From the NCBI RefSeq assembly GCF_001277195.1, contig NZ_CP012268.1:3224001-3288000 (forward strand): 64,000 bases of DNA. Direction: 5' to 3'. This stretch comes from Cronobacter muytjensii ATCC 51329 (GTDB taxonomy: Bacteria; Pseudomonadota; Gammaproteobacteria; Enterobacterales; Enterobacteriaceae). The notes under the pieces were generated by a model. It worked only from the letters and a program-made list of their open reading frames with translations, was not told the origin of the DNA and searched no databases. Shown one piece after another: positions 15,633-24,704 of the stretch (within the stretch, counting starts at the first letter, position 1; the number at the start of each line of letters is the position of its first letter). The position numbers were made by a program, and so were the translations under genes.

Positions 15633-16253
15633 ATGGTTTATACGGTAGCACTGACGGGCGGTATCGGGAGCGGCAAAAGTACAGTCGCCGACGCCTTTGC
15701 CCGTCTCGGCGTTACCGTAGTGGATGCTGATATCATCGCCCGCCAGGTGGTTGAGCCGGGCACCGCCGGATTAAACGCCATTATCTCCCGTTTCGGACAG
15801 ACGATTTGCAACCCCGACGGCACGCTCAATCGCCGTGCGCTGCGTGAAATTATCTTCTCAACCCCGCAGGAAAAAGCCTGGCTTAACGGGCTTCTGCATC
15901 CGCTTATCCATCAACAGACGCAGGCTGAAATTGCGCATGCCGCTTCGGCGTATGTGCTTTGGGTCGTGCCGTTGCTGGTTGAAAATGAACTCCATACGAA
16001 GGCTAACCGCGTGCTGGTGGTGGACGTGACGCCAGAAACGCAGATACAGCGCACCATGCAGCGCGATGGAGTGTCCCGTGAGCATGCCGGGCAGATCCTG
16101 AACGCGCAGGCCAGCCGCGAGACCCGGTTAGCTGTCGCTGATGACGTTATAGATAATAACGGCTCGCCGGAAACGATAGTCGAAGATGTGGCACGTCTGC
16201 ATCAACGCTATCTGCAACTGGCGGCGCAAGCCGTTCCACAGGAAAATAAGTAA
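15633..16253 (+). CDS. coaE: Dephospho-CoA kinase
   Basis: Last step of CoA synthesis: phosphorylates the 3'-hydroxyl of dephospho-CoA with ATP. The 206-residue protein has P-loop TGGIGSGKST at residues 8-17 and the family segment VVDADIIARQVVEPG, followed by the LID region with ETQIQRTMQRDG. Its stop TAA shares one base with the zapD ATG (TAATG), so coaE-zapD-yacG is a compact operon. Confidence 0.98.
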   Translation: MVYTVALTGGIGSGKSTVADAFARLGVTVVDADIIARQVVEPGTAGLNAIISRFGQTICNPDGTLNRRALREIIFSTPQEKAWLNGLLHPLIHQQTQAEIAHAASAYVLWVVPLLVENELHTKANRVLVVDVTPETQIQRTMQRDGVSREHAGQILNAQASRETRLAVADDVIDNNGSPETIVEDVARLHQRYLQLAAQAVPQENK

Positions 16254-16996
16254 TGCAGACTCACGTTCTTTTTGAACACCCCCTGAATGAAAAAATGCGC
16301 ACCTGGCTGCGTATCGAATTTCTCATCCAGCAAATGAAAGCGCTGCTGCCTGTTCGCGATCATGCCAGCGCGCTGCACTTCTTTCGCAATGCAGGCGATT
16401 TGCTGGACGTGTTTGAACGCGGGGACACCCGCACCGAACTGCTGAAAGAGCTGGAACGCCAGCAGCGTAAACTGCAAAGCTGGGCCGAAGTGCCGGGGGT
16501 CGATAACGAACGCATCGACGCACTGCGTCGGGAGCTCAAAGCGCGCAGTAGCGTCTTAATGGCAGCGCCCCGCCTGGGGCAGACGCTGCGTGAAGATCGT
16601 CTTATCGCACTGGTGCGCCAGCGCCTCAGTATTCCGGGCGGCTGCTGTAGCTTCGATTTACCGCTGCTGCACGTCTGGCTCTGCTCGCCGCAGGAAGAGC
16701 GCGATATTCAGGTGAGCAACTGGCTCGCCACGTTACAGCCCCTGACGCACACGCTGGAGATGATTCTGGATTTGATTCGTCAGTCTGCGCCGTTTCGTAA
16801 GCAAACCAGCCTGAACGGGTTTTATCAGGACAACGGCGATGATGCCGATCTGCTGCGCCTGCAGCTTCCGCTGGAAGAAGCGCTTTACCCACAGATTTCC
16901 GGCCATAAAAGCCGCTTCGCGATCCGCTTTATGCCGCTCGACAGCGAGCACGGGCGCGTACCGGAACGATTCGATTTTGAACTGGCCTGCTGTTAA
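16253..16996 (+). CDS. zapD: Cell division protein ZapD (FtsZ-bundling factor)
   Basis: Cytosolic protein that binds the FtsZ C-terminal tail and promotes protofilament bundling at the Z-ring. The 247-residue product matches the E. coli length and start (MQTHVLFEHPLNEKMRTWLRIEFL) and is mostly helical in its N-terminal half. It overlaps coaE by one base and precedes yacG by nine. Confidence 0.96.
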   Translation: MQTHVLFEHPLNEKMRTWLRIEFLIQQMKALLPVRDHASALHFFRNAGDLLDVFERGDTRTELLKELERQQRKLQSWAEVPGVDNERIDALRRELKARSSVLMAAPRLGQTLREDRLIALVRQRLSIPGGCCSFDLPLLHVWLCSPQEERDIQVSNWLATLQPLTHTLEMILDLIRQSAPFRKQTSLNGFYQDNGDDADLLRLQLPLEEALYPQISGHKSRFAIRFMPLDSEHGRVPERFDFELACC

Positions 16997-17005
16997 GGAA
17001 TCTCT

Positions 17006-17206
17006 ATGTCAGACGCAACTATCGTTAACTGCCCAACCTGCGGCAAAGAAATTATCTGGGGCGAACAGAGCCCGTATCGTCCCTTTTGCTCGAAACGCTG
17101 CCAGCTTATCGATCTGGGCGAATGGGCCGCTGAAGAGAAACGCATTCCCAGCAGCGGCGATCGCTCCGACAGTGACGGCTGGAGTGAAGAAGAAAACCTG
17201 CCTTAA
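17006..17206 (+). CDS. yacG: DNA gyrase inhibitor YacG, zinc-finger protein
   Basis: Small zinc protein that binds GyrB and inhibits gyrase. The 66-residue product has the four-cysteine motif CPTC (residues 9-12) and CSKRC (28-32), then an acidic, disordered tail (EEKRIPSSGDRSDSDGWSEE). It ends four bases inside the convergent mutT end, so the two 3' ends overlap. Confidence 0.95.
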   Translation: MSDATIVNCPTCGKEIIWGEQSPYRPFCSKRCQLIDLGEWAAEEKRIPSSGDRSDSDGWSEEENLP

Positions 17207-17598
17207 GGTTGCGCGCGGCGCAGCTTAGCAATCACAGGCTCGTTAGCCGGAGGAAACGCCTCCGCTTCCAGAGCCTGCTGATGCACCCAGCGCCCCGGCT
17301 GCCCTTCTTTCCCCCACGGCTTCCCTTCCCAGCTTTCCACCAGGAAAAACCACAGACTGATGTGGCGATCCGTAAAGGCATACTCCAGTGTTTCAAACAG
17401 CGTGGCGGACGTCACGACGATCCCGGTCTCCTCCTGGAGCTCACGGCGCAGCGCCGCCTCCGGCGTTTCGCCCGCTTCGATTTTACCGCCAGGAAATTCC
17501 CATTTATTCGCCATGTGCGCATCGGCGGCACGCTGCGTAATAAAGATTTCGCCCTGTGGATTACGTATGATGCCTACCGCGATTTGCAGTTTTTTCAT
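17203..17598 (-). CDS. mutT: 8-oxo-dGTP diphosphatase MutT
   Basis: Sanitises the nucleotide pool by hydrolysing 8-oxo-dGTP, preventing A:T to C:G transversions. The 131-residue Nudix protein has the complete Nudix box from GGKIEAGE to RELQEETGI (about residues 37-59). It follows secA on the same strand with a terminator hairpin between them, and converges with yacG. Confidence 0.97.
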   Translation of the reverse strand: MKKLQIAVGIIRNPQGEIFITQRAADAHMANKWEFPGGKIEAGETPEAALRRELQEETGIVVTSATLFETLEYAFTDRHISLWFFLVESWEGKPWGKEGQPGRWVHQQALEAEAFPPANEPVIAKLRRAQP

Positions 17599-17610
17599 TC
17601 TTTTTTCCTG

Positions 17611-17637
17611 TAAAAAAGGCGCAGATATCTGCGCCTT
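17611..17637 (-). terminator. Terminator after secA
   Basis: AAGGCGCAGATATCTGCGCCTT is a perfect palindromic stem (17616-17637), followed on the minus strand by TTTTTTA. It lies between the secA stop and the mutT start and has the form of a rho-independent terminator for secM-secA. Confidence 0.9.
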
Positions 17638-17657
17638 TTGTGATGCTTAATAACGGG

Positions 17658-20363
17658 TTAGCTTAAGCGGCCGTGGCACTGCTTATATTTCTTACCGGAG
17701 CCGCACGGGCACGGATCGTTGCGGCCTACTTTGCGCTCGCCGCTCTGCTCGGCAAGTGCGGCCGCGGCAGCGGTTTCGTCATCCTGATGGCTGAGCTGCT
17801 GCATCTGCGCCAGGCGCTCCGCTTCTTCACGTCGCTGCTGCTCCATCGCTTCCACCTCTTCCGGCATACGCACCTGTACTTTGCTGAGCGTGCTGATCAC
17901 TTCATACTTCAGCGACTCCAGCATGGCTGCGAACATAGCGAAAGATTCACGCTTATATTCCTGCTTCGGATCTTTTTGCGCATAACCGCGCAGGTGGATA
18001 CCCTGACGCAGGTAATCCATTGCCGCCAGATGCTCTTTCCAGAGTGAATCCAGCGTCTGCAGCATCACGCCTTTTTCGAAGTGACGCATCATCTCAGCGC
18101 CAACCACTTCTTCTTTACGGGCATAGACCTCTTTCGCGCTTTCCAGAATACGCTCGCGCAGGGTTTCTTCATGCAGATCCGGCTCTTTATCCAGCCACTC
18201 TGCAATCGGCAACTCCAGATCGAAATCGTTTTTCAGACGCTCCTGCAGGCCCGGAATGTCCCACATCTCTTCCAGCGACTGCGGCGGAATATGCGCATCG
18301 ATGGTCGCTTTGAACACATCTTCGCGGATGCTGTTAATGGTGTCGCTGATGTCAGCCACATCCAGCAGCTCGTTACGCTGGGTGTAGATGGCGCGGCGCT
18401 GATCGTTGGCGACGTCATCATATTCCAGTAGCTGTTTACGGATGTCGAAGTTACGGCTTTCCACTTTACGCTGCGCGTTGGCAATCGCCTTCGTGACCCA
18501 GGGGTGCTCAATCGCCTCGCCCGGTTTCATCCCCAGTTTACGCATCATGTTAGCTACGCGATCCGAGGCGAAAATACGCATCAGCGCATCTTCCATGGAG
18601 AGGTAGAAGCGAGAAGAACCCGGATCGCCCTGACGACCGGAACGGCCACGCAGCTGGTTGTCGATACGGCGCGACTCGTGGCGCTCGGTGCCGATAATGT
18701 GCAGACCGCCCGATGCCAGTACCGCATCGTGACGTTTCTGCCAGTCGGCTTTGATCTGCGCAATCTGTTCTTCGGTCGGCGCTTCCAGCTCGGCGACTTC
18801 TGCCTGCCAGCTGCCGCCCAGCATGATATCGGTACCACGGCCTGCCATGTTGGTGGCGATAGTCACTGCGCCCGGATAACCCGCCTGCGCGACGATATCT
18901 GCTTCACGTGCATGGAACTTGGCGTTCAGGACGTTGTGCTGGATGCCCGCTTTGGTCAGCGCCTGAGAAATCACTTCGGATTTCTCAATGGAGATAGTAC
19001 CCACCAGCACCGGCTGGCCTTTCGCCGTACGATCTTTAATATCTTCGATGATCGCGTCTATCTTCTCGGCTTCGGTCATGTAAACCAGATCCGGCAGATC
19101 CTTACGCACCATCGGACGGTTCGTCGGCACCACAACGGTATCCAGCTTATAGATAGAGCTGAATTCAAACGCTTCGGTATCCGCCGTACCGGTCATCCCG
19201 GCCAACTTTTCATAGAGGCGGAAATAGTTCTGGAACGTAATGGATGCCAGCGTCTGGTTTTCATTCTGAATTTCCACGCCTTCTTTGGCTTCCACCGCCT
19301 GATGGAGACCATCAGACCAGCGACGGCCCTGCATGGTACGACCGGTGTGTTCATCGACAATGATGACTTCACCATCTTTAACGATGTAGTCAACATCGCG
19401 AGTGAAAAGCGCATGCGCGCGTAGCGCGGCGGTGACGTGATGCATCAGCATGATGTTGCCCGGCGAATAAAGCGACTCGCCTTCGTCCATGATGCCTTCT
19501 TTAACCAGCAGCTCCTCGACCAGCACCAGCCCGCGTTCAGTCAGGTTAACCTGACGCGCTTTTTCGTCGACAGAGAAGTGACCTTCGCCCTGGAAGGTGT
19601 CGGAGTCTTCTTTCTCCTGACGCACCAGATGGGGGATGATTTTGTTAACTTTTTTGTAAAGCTCAGAGCTGTCTTCCGCCGGGCCGGAGATGATAAGCGG
19701 CGTACGGGCTTCATCGATAAGAATGGAGTCAACCTCATCCACCAGCGCGTAATGGAGTTTACGCTGTACGCGCTCTTCCGGGCTGAACGCCATGTTGTCG
19801 CGCAGGTAGTCGAAACCGTATTCGTTGTTGGTGCCGTAGGTGATATCCGCAGCATAGGCTTCGCGTTTCGCAGGGGCTGGCATGCCGGACATGTTCACCG
19901 CGACGCTCATGCCCAGGAATTCAAACAGCGGGCGGTTGTTTTCGGCGTCACGCTGCGCCAGGTAGTCGTTGACGGTCACAACGTGAACGCCTTTACCGGT
20001 CAGCGCATTCAGGTAGGCCGGCAGCGTCGCCGTCAGGGTTTTACCTTCACCGGTACGCATTTCCGCGATGCAGCGATCGTTAAGCACCATACCGCCCAGA
20101 AGCTGTACGTCAAAGTGACGCATGCCAAAGACGCGCTTGCTTGCCTCACGTACCACCGCGAAGGCTTCCGGCAGCAGGTTTTCCAGCGTTTCGCCCTTTT
20201 CCAGACGCGCGCGGAACTCAGCGGTTTTACCTTTCAGCTCTTCATCGGAAAGCTTTTCCAGCGCCGGTTCCATACCATTAATAAGCGCAACGGCCTTACG
20301 CATACGGCGTAAAGTACGATCGTTACGACTACCAAATACCTTGGTTAACATTTTGATTAACAT
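17658..20363 (-). CDS. secA: Preprotein translocase ATPase SecA
   Basis: Motor ATPase that drives preproteins through SecYEG. The 901-residue protein is the E. coli length and shows Walker A MRTGEGKT (about 102-109), DEVD Walker B (DEVDSILIDEART), the helicase segments TNMAGRGTDI and GRSGRQGDPGSSRFYLS, and a C-terminal zinc domain CPCGSGKKYKQCH. ATG 20363 gives MLIKMLTKVFGSRND; the upstream start at 20393 lies in the secM-secA linker. Translation is expected to be coupled to secM through arrest-controlled exposure of the secA ribosome site. Confidence 0.98.
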   Translation of the reverse strand: MLIKMLTKVFGSRNDRTLRRMRKAVALINGMEPALEKLSDEELKGKTAEFRARLEKGETLENLLPEAFAVVREASKRVFGMRHFDVQLLGGMVLNDRCIAEMRTGEGKTLTATLPAYLNALTGKGVHVVTVNDYLAQRDAENNRPLFEFLGMSVAVNMSGMPAPAKREAYAADITYGTNNEYGFDYLRDNMAFSPEERVQRKLHYALVDEVDSILIDEARTPLIISGPAEDSSELYKKVNKIIPHLVRQEKEDSDTFQGEGHFSVDEKARQVNLTERGLVLVEELLVKEGIMDEGESLYSPGNIMLMHHVTAALRAHALFTRDVDYIVKDGEVIIVDEHTGRTMQGRRWSDGLHQAVEAKEGVEIQNENQTLASITFQNYFRLYEKLAGMTGTADTEAFEFSSIYKLDTVVVPTNRPMVRKDLPDLVYMTEAEKIDAIIEDIKDRTAKGQPVLVGTISIEKSEVISQALTKAGIQHNVLNAKFHAREADIVAQAGYPGAVTIATNMAGRGTDIMLGGSWQAEVAELEAPTEEQIAQIKADWQKRHDAVLASGGLHIIGTERHESRRIDNQLRGRSGRQGDPGSSRFYLSMEDALMRIFASDRVANMMRKLGMKPGEAIEHPWVTKAIANAQRKVESRNFDIRKQLLEYDDVANDQRRAIYTQRNELLDVADISDTINSIREDVFKATIDAHIPPQSLEEMWDIPGLQERLKNDFDLELPIAEWLDKEPDLHEETLRERILESAKEVYARKEEVVGAEMMRHFEKGVMLQTLDSLWKEHLAAMDYLRQGIHLRGYAQKDPKQEYKRESFAMFAAMLESLKYEVISTLSKVQVRMPEEVEAMEQQRREEAERLAQMQQLSHQDDETAAAAALAEQSGERKVGRNDPCPCGSGKKYKQCHGRLS

Positions 20364-20421
20364 AATAAATTCTCTCAAGCCTCGCACAGGCAAAAATAAG
20401 ATAATTAAAAAACGGACAGAC

Positions 20422-20925
20422 TCAGGCGAGGAGACGAGGACCGGCGCGGATGCCCTGCACCTGGCTTATCCAGGCGGGAACCGTAAAGGAAAGACGCGGA
20501 CGCAAACGCGGCGCGGGCTGGACAGGCGCGGCAGCAGGCTGAAACGCCTGCGTCAGCATCGCGCTTAAGGTGTCGAGCAGCGCAAGATGCTGCGCTTTAA
20601 GCGGAAAGCTTTCCTCCATCGCCATGGGCAACGCTTGCGGTGCCATAGCGAAAGAGAGATGACGGATAACGGTGCGAATGGCGTGTTGTTGCCAGTAATC
20701 CACCCCGAATGCCGCCGAACGGCGGGATGTTTCGCCGAGCAGTACCAGTGAATCGAAACTGCGCAGCGTGCCGGTATGACTGCTGCTGGCCTCCGCAGGC
20801 GCGGCAGGTTCAGCGTTATTATTGAGCGCAGGCAGGCCAAGACTGGCCGCGACCATCCCCAACAGGAGATGCGGCCAGAAATAGCGTCTTCCAAACTGTC
20901 GCCAACGCGTGAATATACCAGGCAC
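20422..20925 (-). CDS. secM: SecA secretion monitor SecM (arrest peptide)
   Basis: Secreted nascent-chain sensor whose stalling raises secA translation when export is slow. The GTG-started product is 167 residues, with a long signal sequence (about 1-38, hydrophobic WPHLLLGMVAASLGLPA). The arrest motif is complete: Phe147, Trp152, Ile153 and Gly158-Ile-Arg-Ala-Gly-Pro163, with the same spacing as in E. coli (F-x4-WI-x4-GIRAGP). The middle region is shorter and diverged compared with E. coli, but YWQQHAIRTVIRHLSFAMAP is kept. A 58-base linker separates it from secA. Confidence 0.95.
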   Translation of the reverse strand: MPGIFTRWRQFGRRYFWPHLLLGMVAASLGLPALNNNAEPAAPAEASSSHTGTLRSFDSLVLLGETSRRSAAFGVDYWQQHAIRTVIRHLSFAMAPQALPMAMEESFPLKAQHLALLDTLSAMLTQAFQPAAAPVQPAPRLRPRLSFTVPAWISQVQGIRAGPRLLA

Positions 20926-21142
20926 TGTAACCCACCGGATAACGCCGGCAGGGCCAGCGTTAGATTGTCATTAATAAGGGCATAAATACTACCATCATTC
21001 CTGCGAGGCGGCAGCAGTATCGCTGCGATACCTTACGCAATCCGCACAAGAAACCAGCAGTTAGTCATTACCAGAGAGATGCTAAAGCAGGGAAAAAGGC
21101 GACGAGAAAAATGGTTGTACAAGAGCAATGCAAAAGCGCAAT

Positions 21143-21194
21143 AAAAAACGACTGGCGAACACAGGCCGGAGAGAGTACCTGGTTTACCAGTCGT
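21143..21194 (-). terminator. Terminator after lpxC
   Basis: On the minus strand ACGACTGG (21194-21187) pairs with CCAGTCGT (21155-21148) across a loop that has its own CAGG/CCTG stem, followed by TTTTTTAT. It lies 20 bases after the lpxC stop. The rest of the 288-base lpxC-secM gap should hold the secM promoter, which I cannot place exactly. Confidence 0.82.
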
Positions 21195-21213
21195 CTTTAG
21201 TCAGACTATGCTG

Positions 21214-22131
21214 TTACGCCAGCACCAGCGACGGCGCTTTGAAAGCCAGAGGCAGTTCAGCCTCGTCTTCATAGGTGACATATTCCCAGGCTTCCTGTTT
21301 GGCCAGGACAGCCTGAAGCAGTTTGTTGTTCAGCGCATGGCCTGATTTATAGGCGGTAAACGCGCCGATAATGTTGTGGCCACACATGAACAGGTCACCA
21401 ATCGCATCCAGCATTTTGTGACGAACAAATTCATCTTCAAAACGCAGGCCGTCTTCGTTCAGAACGCGATAATCGTCAACAACGATGGCACAATCGAAGC
21501 TGCCGCCCAGGCACAAACCGCGGGACTGCAGATATTCGATATCACGCATAAAACCGAAGGTACGGGCACGGCTAATCTGGCGCATAAAGGCGTCTGCAGA
21601 GAAGTTCATGCAGTAACGCTGATTGCTGGCATCAATCGCCGGGTGATTGAAGTCAATGGTGAAATCCAGCGAAAAACCGTTATACGGTTTGAATTCCGCC
21701 CACTTATCACCGTCTTCAACACGCACGGTTTCTTTGATGCGTACAAATTTCTTCGCAACGTTCAGTTCATCAATACCTGCATCAACCAGCAGGTAAACGA
21801 ACGGCGCGGCACTGCCATCCATAATCGGGATTTCAGGCGCGTCGACTTCGACGATGATGTTGTCGATACCAAGGCCAGCTAAGGCCGCGTTCAGGTGCTC
21901 GACGGTAGAAATCCGCACATCATGCTCATTGACCAGGCAAGTACAGAGCATGGTATCACGCACAGATTTGGCATCGGCCGGGAAGTCTACCGGAGGATTC
22001 AAGTCGGTGCGACGATAGATGACCCCGGTATTTGCCGGCGCAGGGCGCAGCGTCAGGGTGACTTTTTTGCCGGTATGTAAACCGACGCCAGTCGCCTGAA
22101 CGATACGTTTAAGAGTCCTTTGTTTGATCAT
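21214..22131 (-). CDS. lpxC: UDP-3-O-acyl-N-acetylglucosamine deacetylase LpxC
   Basis: Zinc deacetylase, the committed step of lipid A synthesis. The 305-residue protein shows zinc ligand His79 in STVEHLNAAL and the later ligand pair in VRHKMLDAIGDL (His238, Asp242 by E. coli numbering), plus PIMDGSAAPFV. The C-terminal hydrophobic residues ending in LVLA fit the signal used by FtsH for degradation. It sits between ftsZ and secM and has its own terminator. Confidence 0.98.
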   Translation of the reverse strand: MIKQRTLKRIVQATGVGLHTGKKVTLTLRPAPANTGVIYRRTDLNPPVDFPADAKSVRDTMLCTCLVNEHDVRISTVEHLNAALAGLGIDNIIVEVDAPEIPIMDGSAAPFVYLLVDAGIDELNVAKKFVRIKETVRVEDGDKWAEFKPYNGFSLDFTIDFNHPAIDASNQRYCMNFSADAFMRQISRARTFGFMRDIEYLQSRGLCLGGSFDCAIVVDDYRVLNEDGLRFEDEFVRHKMLDAIGDLFMCGHNIIGAFTAYKSGHALNNKLLQAVLAKQEAWEYVTYEDEAELPLAFKAPSLVLA

Positions 22132-22232
22132 CGTATAATCTCGCCAAATAATTCACCTTACCGATAGTGTACATCACAACCGGTGGGGCATTTTAGCACA
22201 AAGAGCGCATATGCCCAACTTCCGGCTTATTC

Positions 22233-23384
22233 TTAATCAGCCTGCTTACGCAGAAACGCCGGGATATCCAGATAATCTGGCTCTTTCGCGGTCTGCGGCG
22301 TCGGGTCGTTGACGACTTTAGAAGCCGGTTTCTGCTCCTGAGTCAGCGGCGCCATACCATGCTGCTGGTAGCGATCCATAGCTGGCTGTTGCGCCTGCTT
22401 GTTAGTCACCAGCGTGATTTCAGGGCGCTTGTCCATACCGATACCGGTCGCAACAACGGTCACGCGCAGTTCGTCGTTCATATCCGGGTCGAGAGACGTA
22501 CCGATAACCACGGTCGCGTTATCCGACGCGAAAGCACGAATAGTGTTACCCACGGTTTCAAACTCATCCAGACGCAGGTCGAAGCCCGCGGTGATGTTGA
22601 CCAGAACACCACGCGCGCCGGACAGATCGATATCTTCCAGCAGCGGAGAAGAGATAGCCATTTCGGCGGCTTCTTCCGCACGGTCTTCACCGCTCGCAAC
22701 GCCGGAGCCCATCATGGCGTAACCCATTTCAGACATTACGGTGCGCACGTCCGCAAAGTCGACGTTCATCAGACCCGGGCGCGTAATCAGCTCGGCGATA
22801 CCCTGTACCGCGCCTTTCAGCACGTCGTTGGCTGCGCCGAACGCATCCAGCAGGGAGATCCCACGACCCAGCACTTTCAGCAGCTTGTCGTTAGGAATGG
22901 TGATCAGGGAATCGACATGACGGGAGAGTTCGGCAATACCCTGTTCGGCAAACGCCATGCGCTTTTTGCCTTCAAAGTTAAATGGCTTGGTGACAACAGC
23001 CACGGTCAGGATGCCGAGGTCTTTCGCCACTTCAGCAACAACCGGTGCTGCGCCGGTACCGGTGCCGCCGCCCATACCGGCTGCGATAAACACCATGTCT
23101 GCGCCATCTAAGGCGGCGCGCAGCGCTTCACGGTCTTCTTCCGCAGCGTTACGACCGACTTCCGGGTTTGCGCCTGCGCCCAGACCTTTAGTGATGCCGC
23201 TACCAATCTGGATAGTCTGGCCGACTGCGGTTTTACGCAGCGCCTGGGCATCCGTGTTTACTGCGAAGAACTCCACGCCTTCGATGCGCTCGCGCACCAT
23301 ATGTTCTACGGCGTTACCGCCGCCGCCACCGACGCCGATGACTTTAATCACCGCGTCGTTGGTCAGTTCCATAGGTTCAAACAT
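22233..23384 (-). CDS. ftsZ: Cell division GTPase FtsZ
   Basis: Tubulin-like GTPase that polymerises into the Z-ring. The 383-residue protein equals the E. coli length and has the tubulin signature GGGTGTGAAP (about 105-114), the T7 loop NVDFADVRTVM, and the conserved C-terminal tail EPDYLDIPAFLRKQAD, which binds FtsA, ZipA, ZapD and others. It is the last gene of the dcw cluster, 63 bases after ftsA. Confidence 0.99.
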   Translation of the reverse strand: MFEPMELTNDAVIKVIGVGGGGGNAVEHMVRERIEGVEFFAVNTDAQALRKTAVGQTIQIGSGITKGLGAGANPEVGRNAAEEDREALRAALDGADMVFIAAGMGGGTGTGAAPVVAEVAKDLGILTVAVVTKPFNFEGKKRMAFAEQGIAELSRHVDSLITIPNDKLLKVLGRGISLLDAFGAANDVLKGAVQGIAELITRPGLMNVDFADVRTVMSEMGYAMMGSGVASGEDRAEEAAEMAISSPLLEDIDLSGARGVLVNITAGFDLRLDEFETVGNTIRAFASDNATVVIGTSLDPDMNDELRVTVVATGIGMDKRPEITLVTNKQAQQPAMDRYQQHGMAPLTQEQKPASKVVNDPTPQTAKEPDYLDIPAFLRKQAD

Positions 23385-23447
23385 AATGTCTCTCCGTTTT
23401 GTGCCTTTCGCCTGAGACCGCTAATTTTGTCCGGTCTCTGAAAAAAA

Positions 23448-24704
23448 TTAAAACTCTTTTCGCAGCCAGCTGTTGATCCGTTTGATCCACGAGCCAACTG
23501 AAGTCCGTTTTTCCACTTCCGCCTCACCGCTCAGATGCGATTCTTTACCATAATGCAGTAAACCCACCGCCGTGGAGTAATAAGGCTCCTGGGCGTAATC
23601 GGTAAGGCCAGTAATATTTAAAGGTTGTCCAATACGTACTTGCGTATGGAACACCCGCTGCGCGCAGGCTGCCAGACCTTCAATTTGCGCCGCGCCGCCG
23701 GTTAATACAATCCCCGCCGCAAGATGATGTTTCACACCCTGCTGGCGAAGCTGCTCCTGCAACTGCAGAATTTCTTCGTTCACCAGATTAAGCAGCTCGG
23801 TATAACGCGGCTCAATCACTTCCGCCAGCGTCTGACGCTGCAGGCTGCGCGGCGGACGACCGCCCACGCTCGGCACTTCAACGCTCTCGTCTTTGCCAAC
23901 GAGGGAGCCCAGCGCGCAACCGTGGCGTACTTTTATCGCTTCGGCATCGCTCGGCGGCGTGCCAAACGCGTAAGCAATATCACTGGTCACGACGTTACCC
24001 GCGTAAGGAATAACTTTAGTATGACGCAGCGCACCGCCGGTATAGACGGCGATATCCATTGTACCACCGCCGATATCCACTACGCAGACGCCCAGCTCAC
24101 GCTCGTCTTCCGTTAATACGGAATAACTGGACGCCAGGCCCGCAAAAATAAGTTGGTCAACTTTCAGGCCGCAACGTTCCACTGCCTTGACGATGTTTTT
24201 CGCCATGTCGTTGTGACAGGTGATTAAATGTACTTTCGCCTGCATGCGAACGCCGGATAACCCAACGGGGTTTTTAATCCCTTCCTGGTAATCAATAGCG
24301 TATTCCTGAGGAATTACATGCAAAACGCGATGTTCGTCACGAACGCGTACTGATTTTGCGGTATGGACAACATTTTCAACATCTTCCTGCGTTACTTCCT
24401 CTTCAGAGATCGGCACCATGCCAATTTCGTTCTGGCAGCTGATATGCTTGCCGGAAAGCGCCAGGTAGACCGAAGAAATCTGGCAATCCGCCATCAGTTC
24501 GGCCTGGTCTATTGCGCGCTGAACGCACTTCACCACGGACTCCAGATCGTTGACGCCGCCTTTATCCATCCCGCGGGACGGACAGCTCCCCACGCCAATG
24601 ATATTGATCATACCGTCGGGCAGAACTTCCCCTACCAAAGCGGCGACCTTCGCGGTGCCAATCTCCAGTCCAACTACCAGTTTTCTGTCCGTCGCCTTAA
24701 TCAT
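23448..24704 (-). CDS. ftsA: Actin-like cell division protein FtsA
   Basis: Tethers FtsZ filaments to the membrane and recruits later division proteins. The 418-residue protein has the actin-fold phosphate loops VGLEIGTAKVAAL and VVDIGGGTMDIAVYT, the adenosine motif LTGGAAQIEG, and the amphipathic C-terminal membrane-targeting helix (SWIKRINSWLRKEF). Its start overlaps the ftsQ stop by four bases. Confidence 0.99.
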   Translation of the reverse strand: MIKATDRKLVVGLEIGTAKVAALVGEVLPDGMINIIGVGSCPSRGMDKGGVNDLESVVKCVQRAIDQAELMADCQISSVYLALSGKHISCQNEIGMVPISEEEVTQEDVENVVHTAKSVRVRDEHRVLHVIPQEYAIDYQEGIKNPVGLSGVRMQAKVHLITCHNDMAKNIVKAVERCGLKVDQLIFAGLASSYSVLTEDERELGVCVVDIGGGTMDIAVYTGGALRHTKVIPYAGNVVTSDIAYAFGTPPSDAEAIKVRHGCALGSLVGKDESVEVPSVGGRPPRSLQRQTLAEVIEPRYTELLNLVNEEILQLQEQLRQQGVKHHLAAGIVLTGGAAQIEGLAACAQRVFHTQVRIGQPLNITGLTDYAQEPYYSTAVGLLHYGKESHLSGEAEVEKRTSVGSWIKRINSWLRKEF

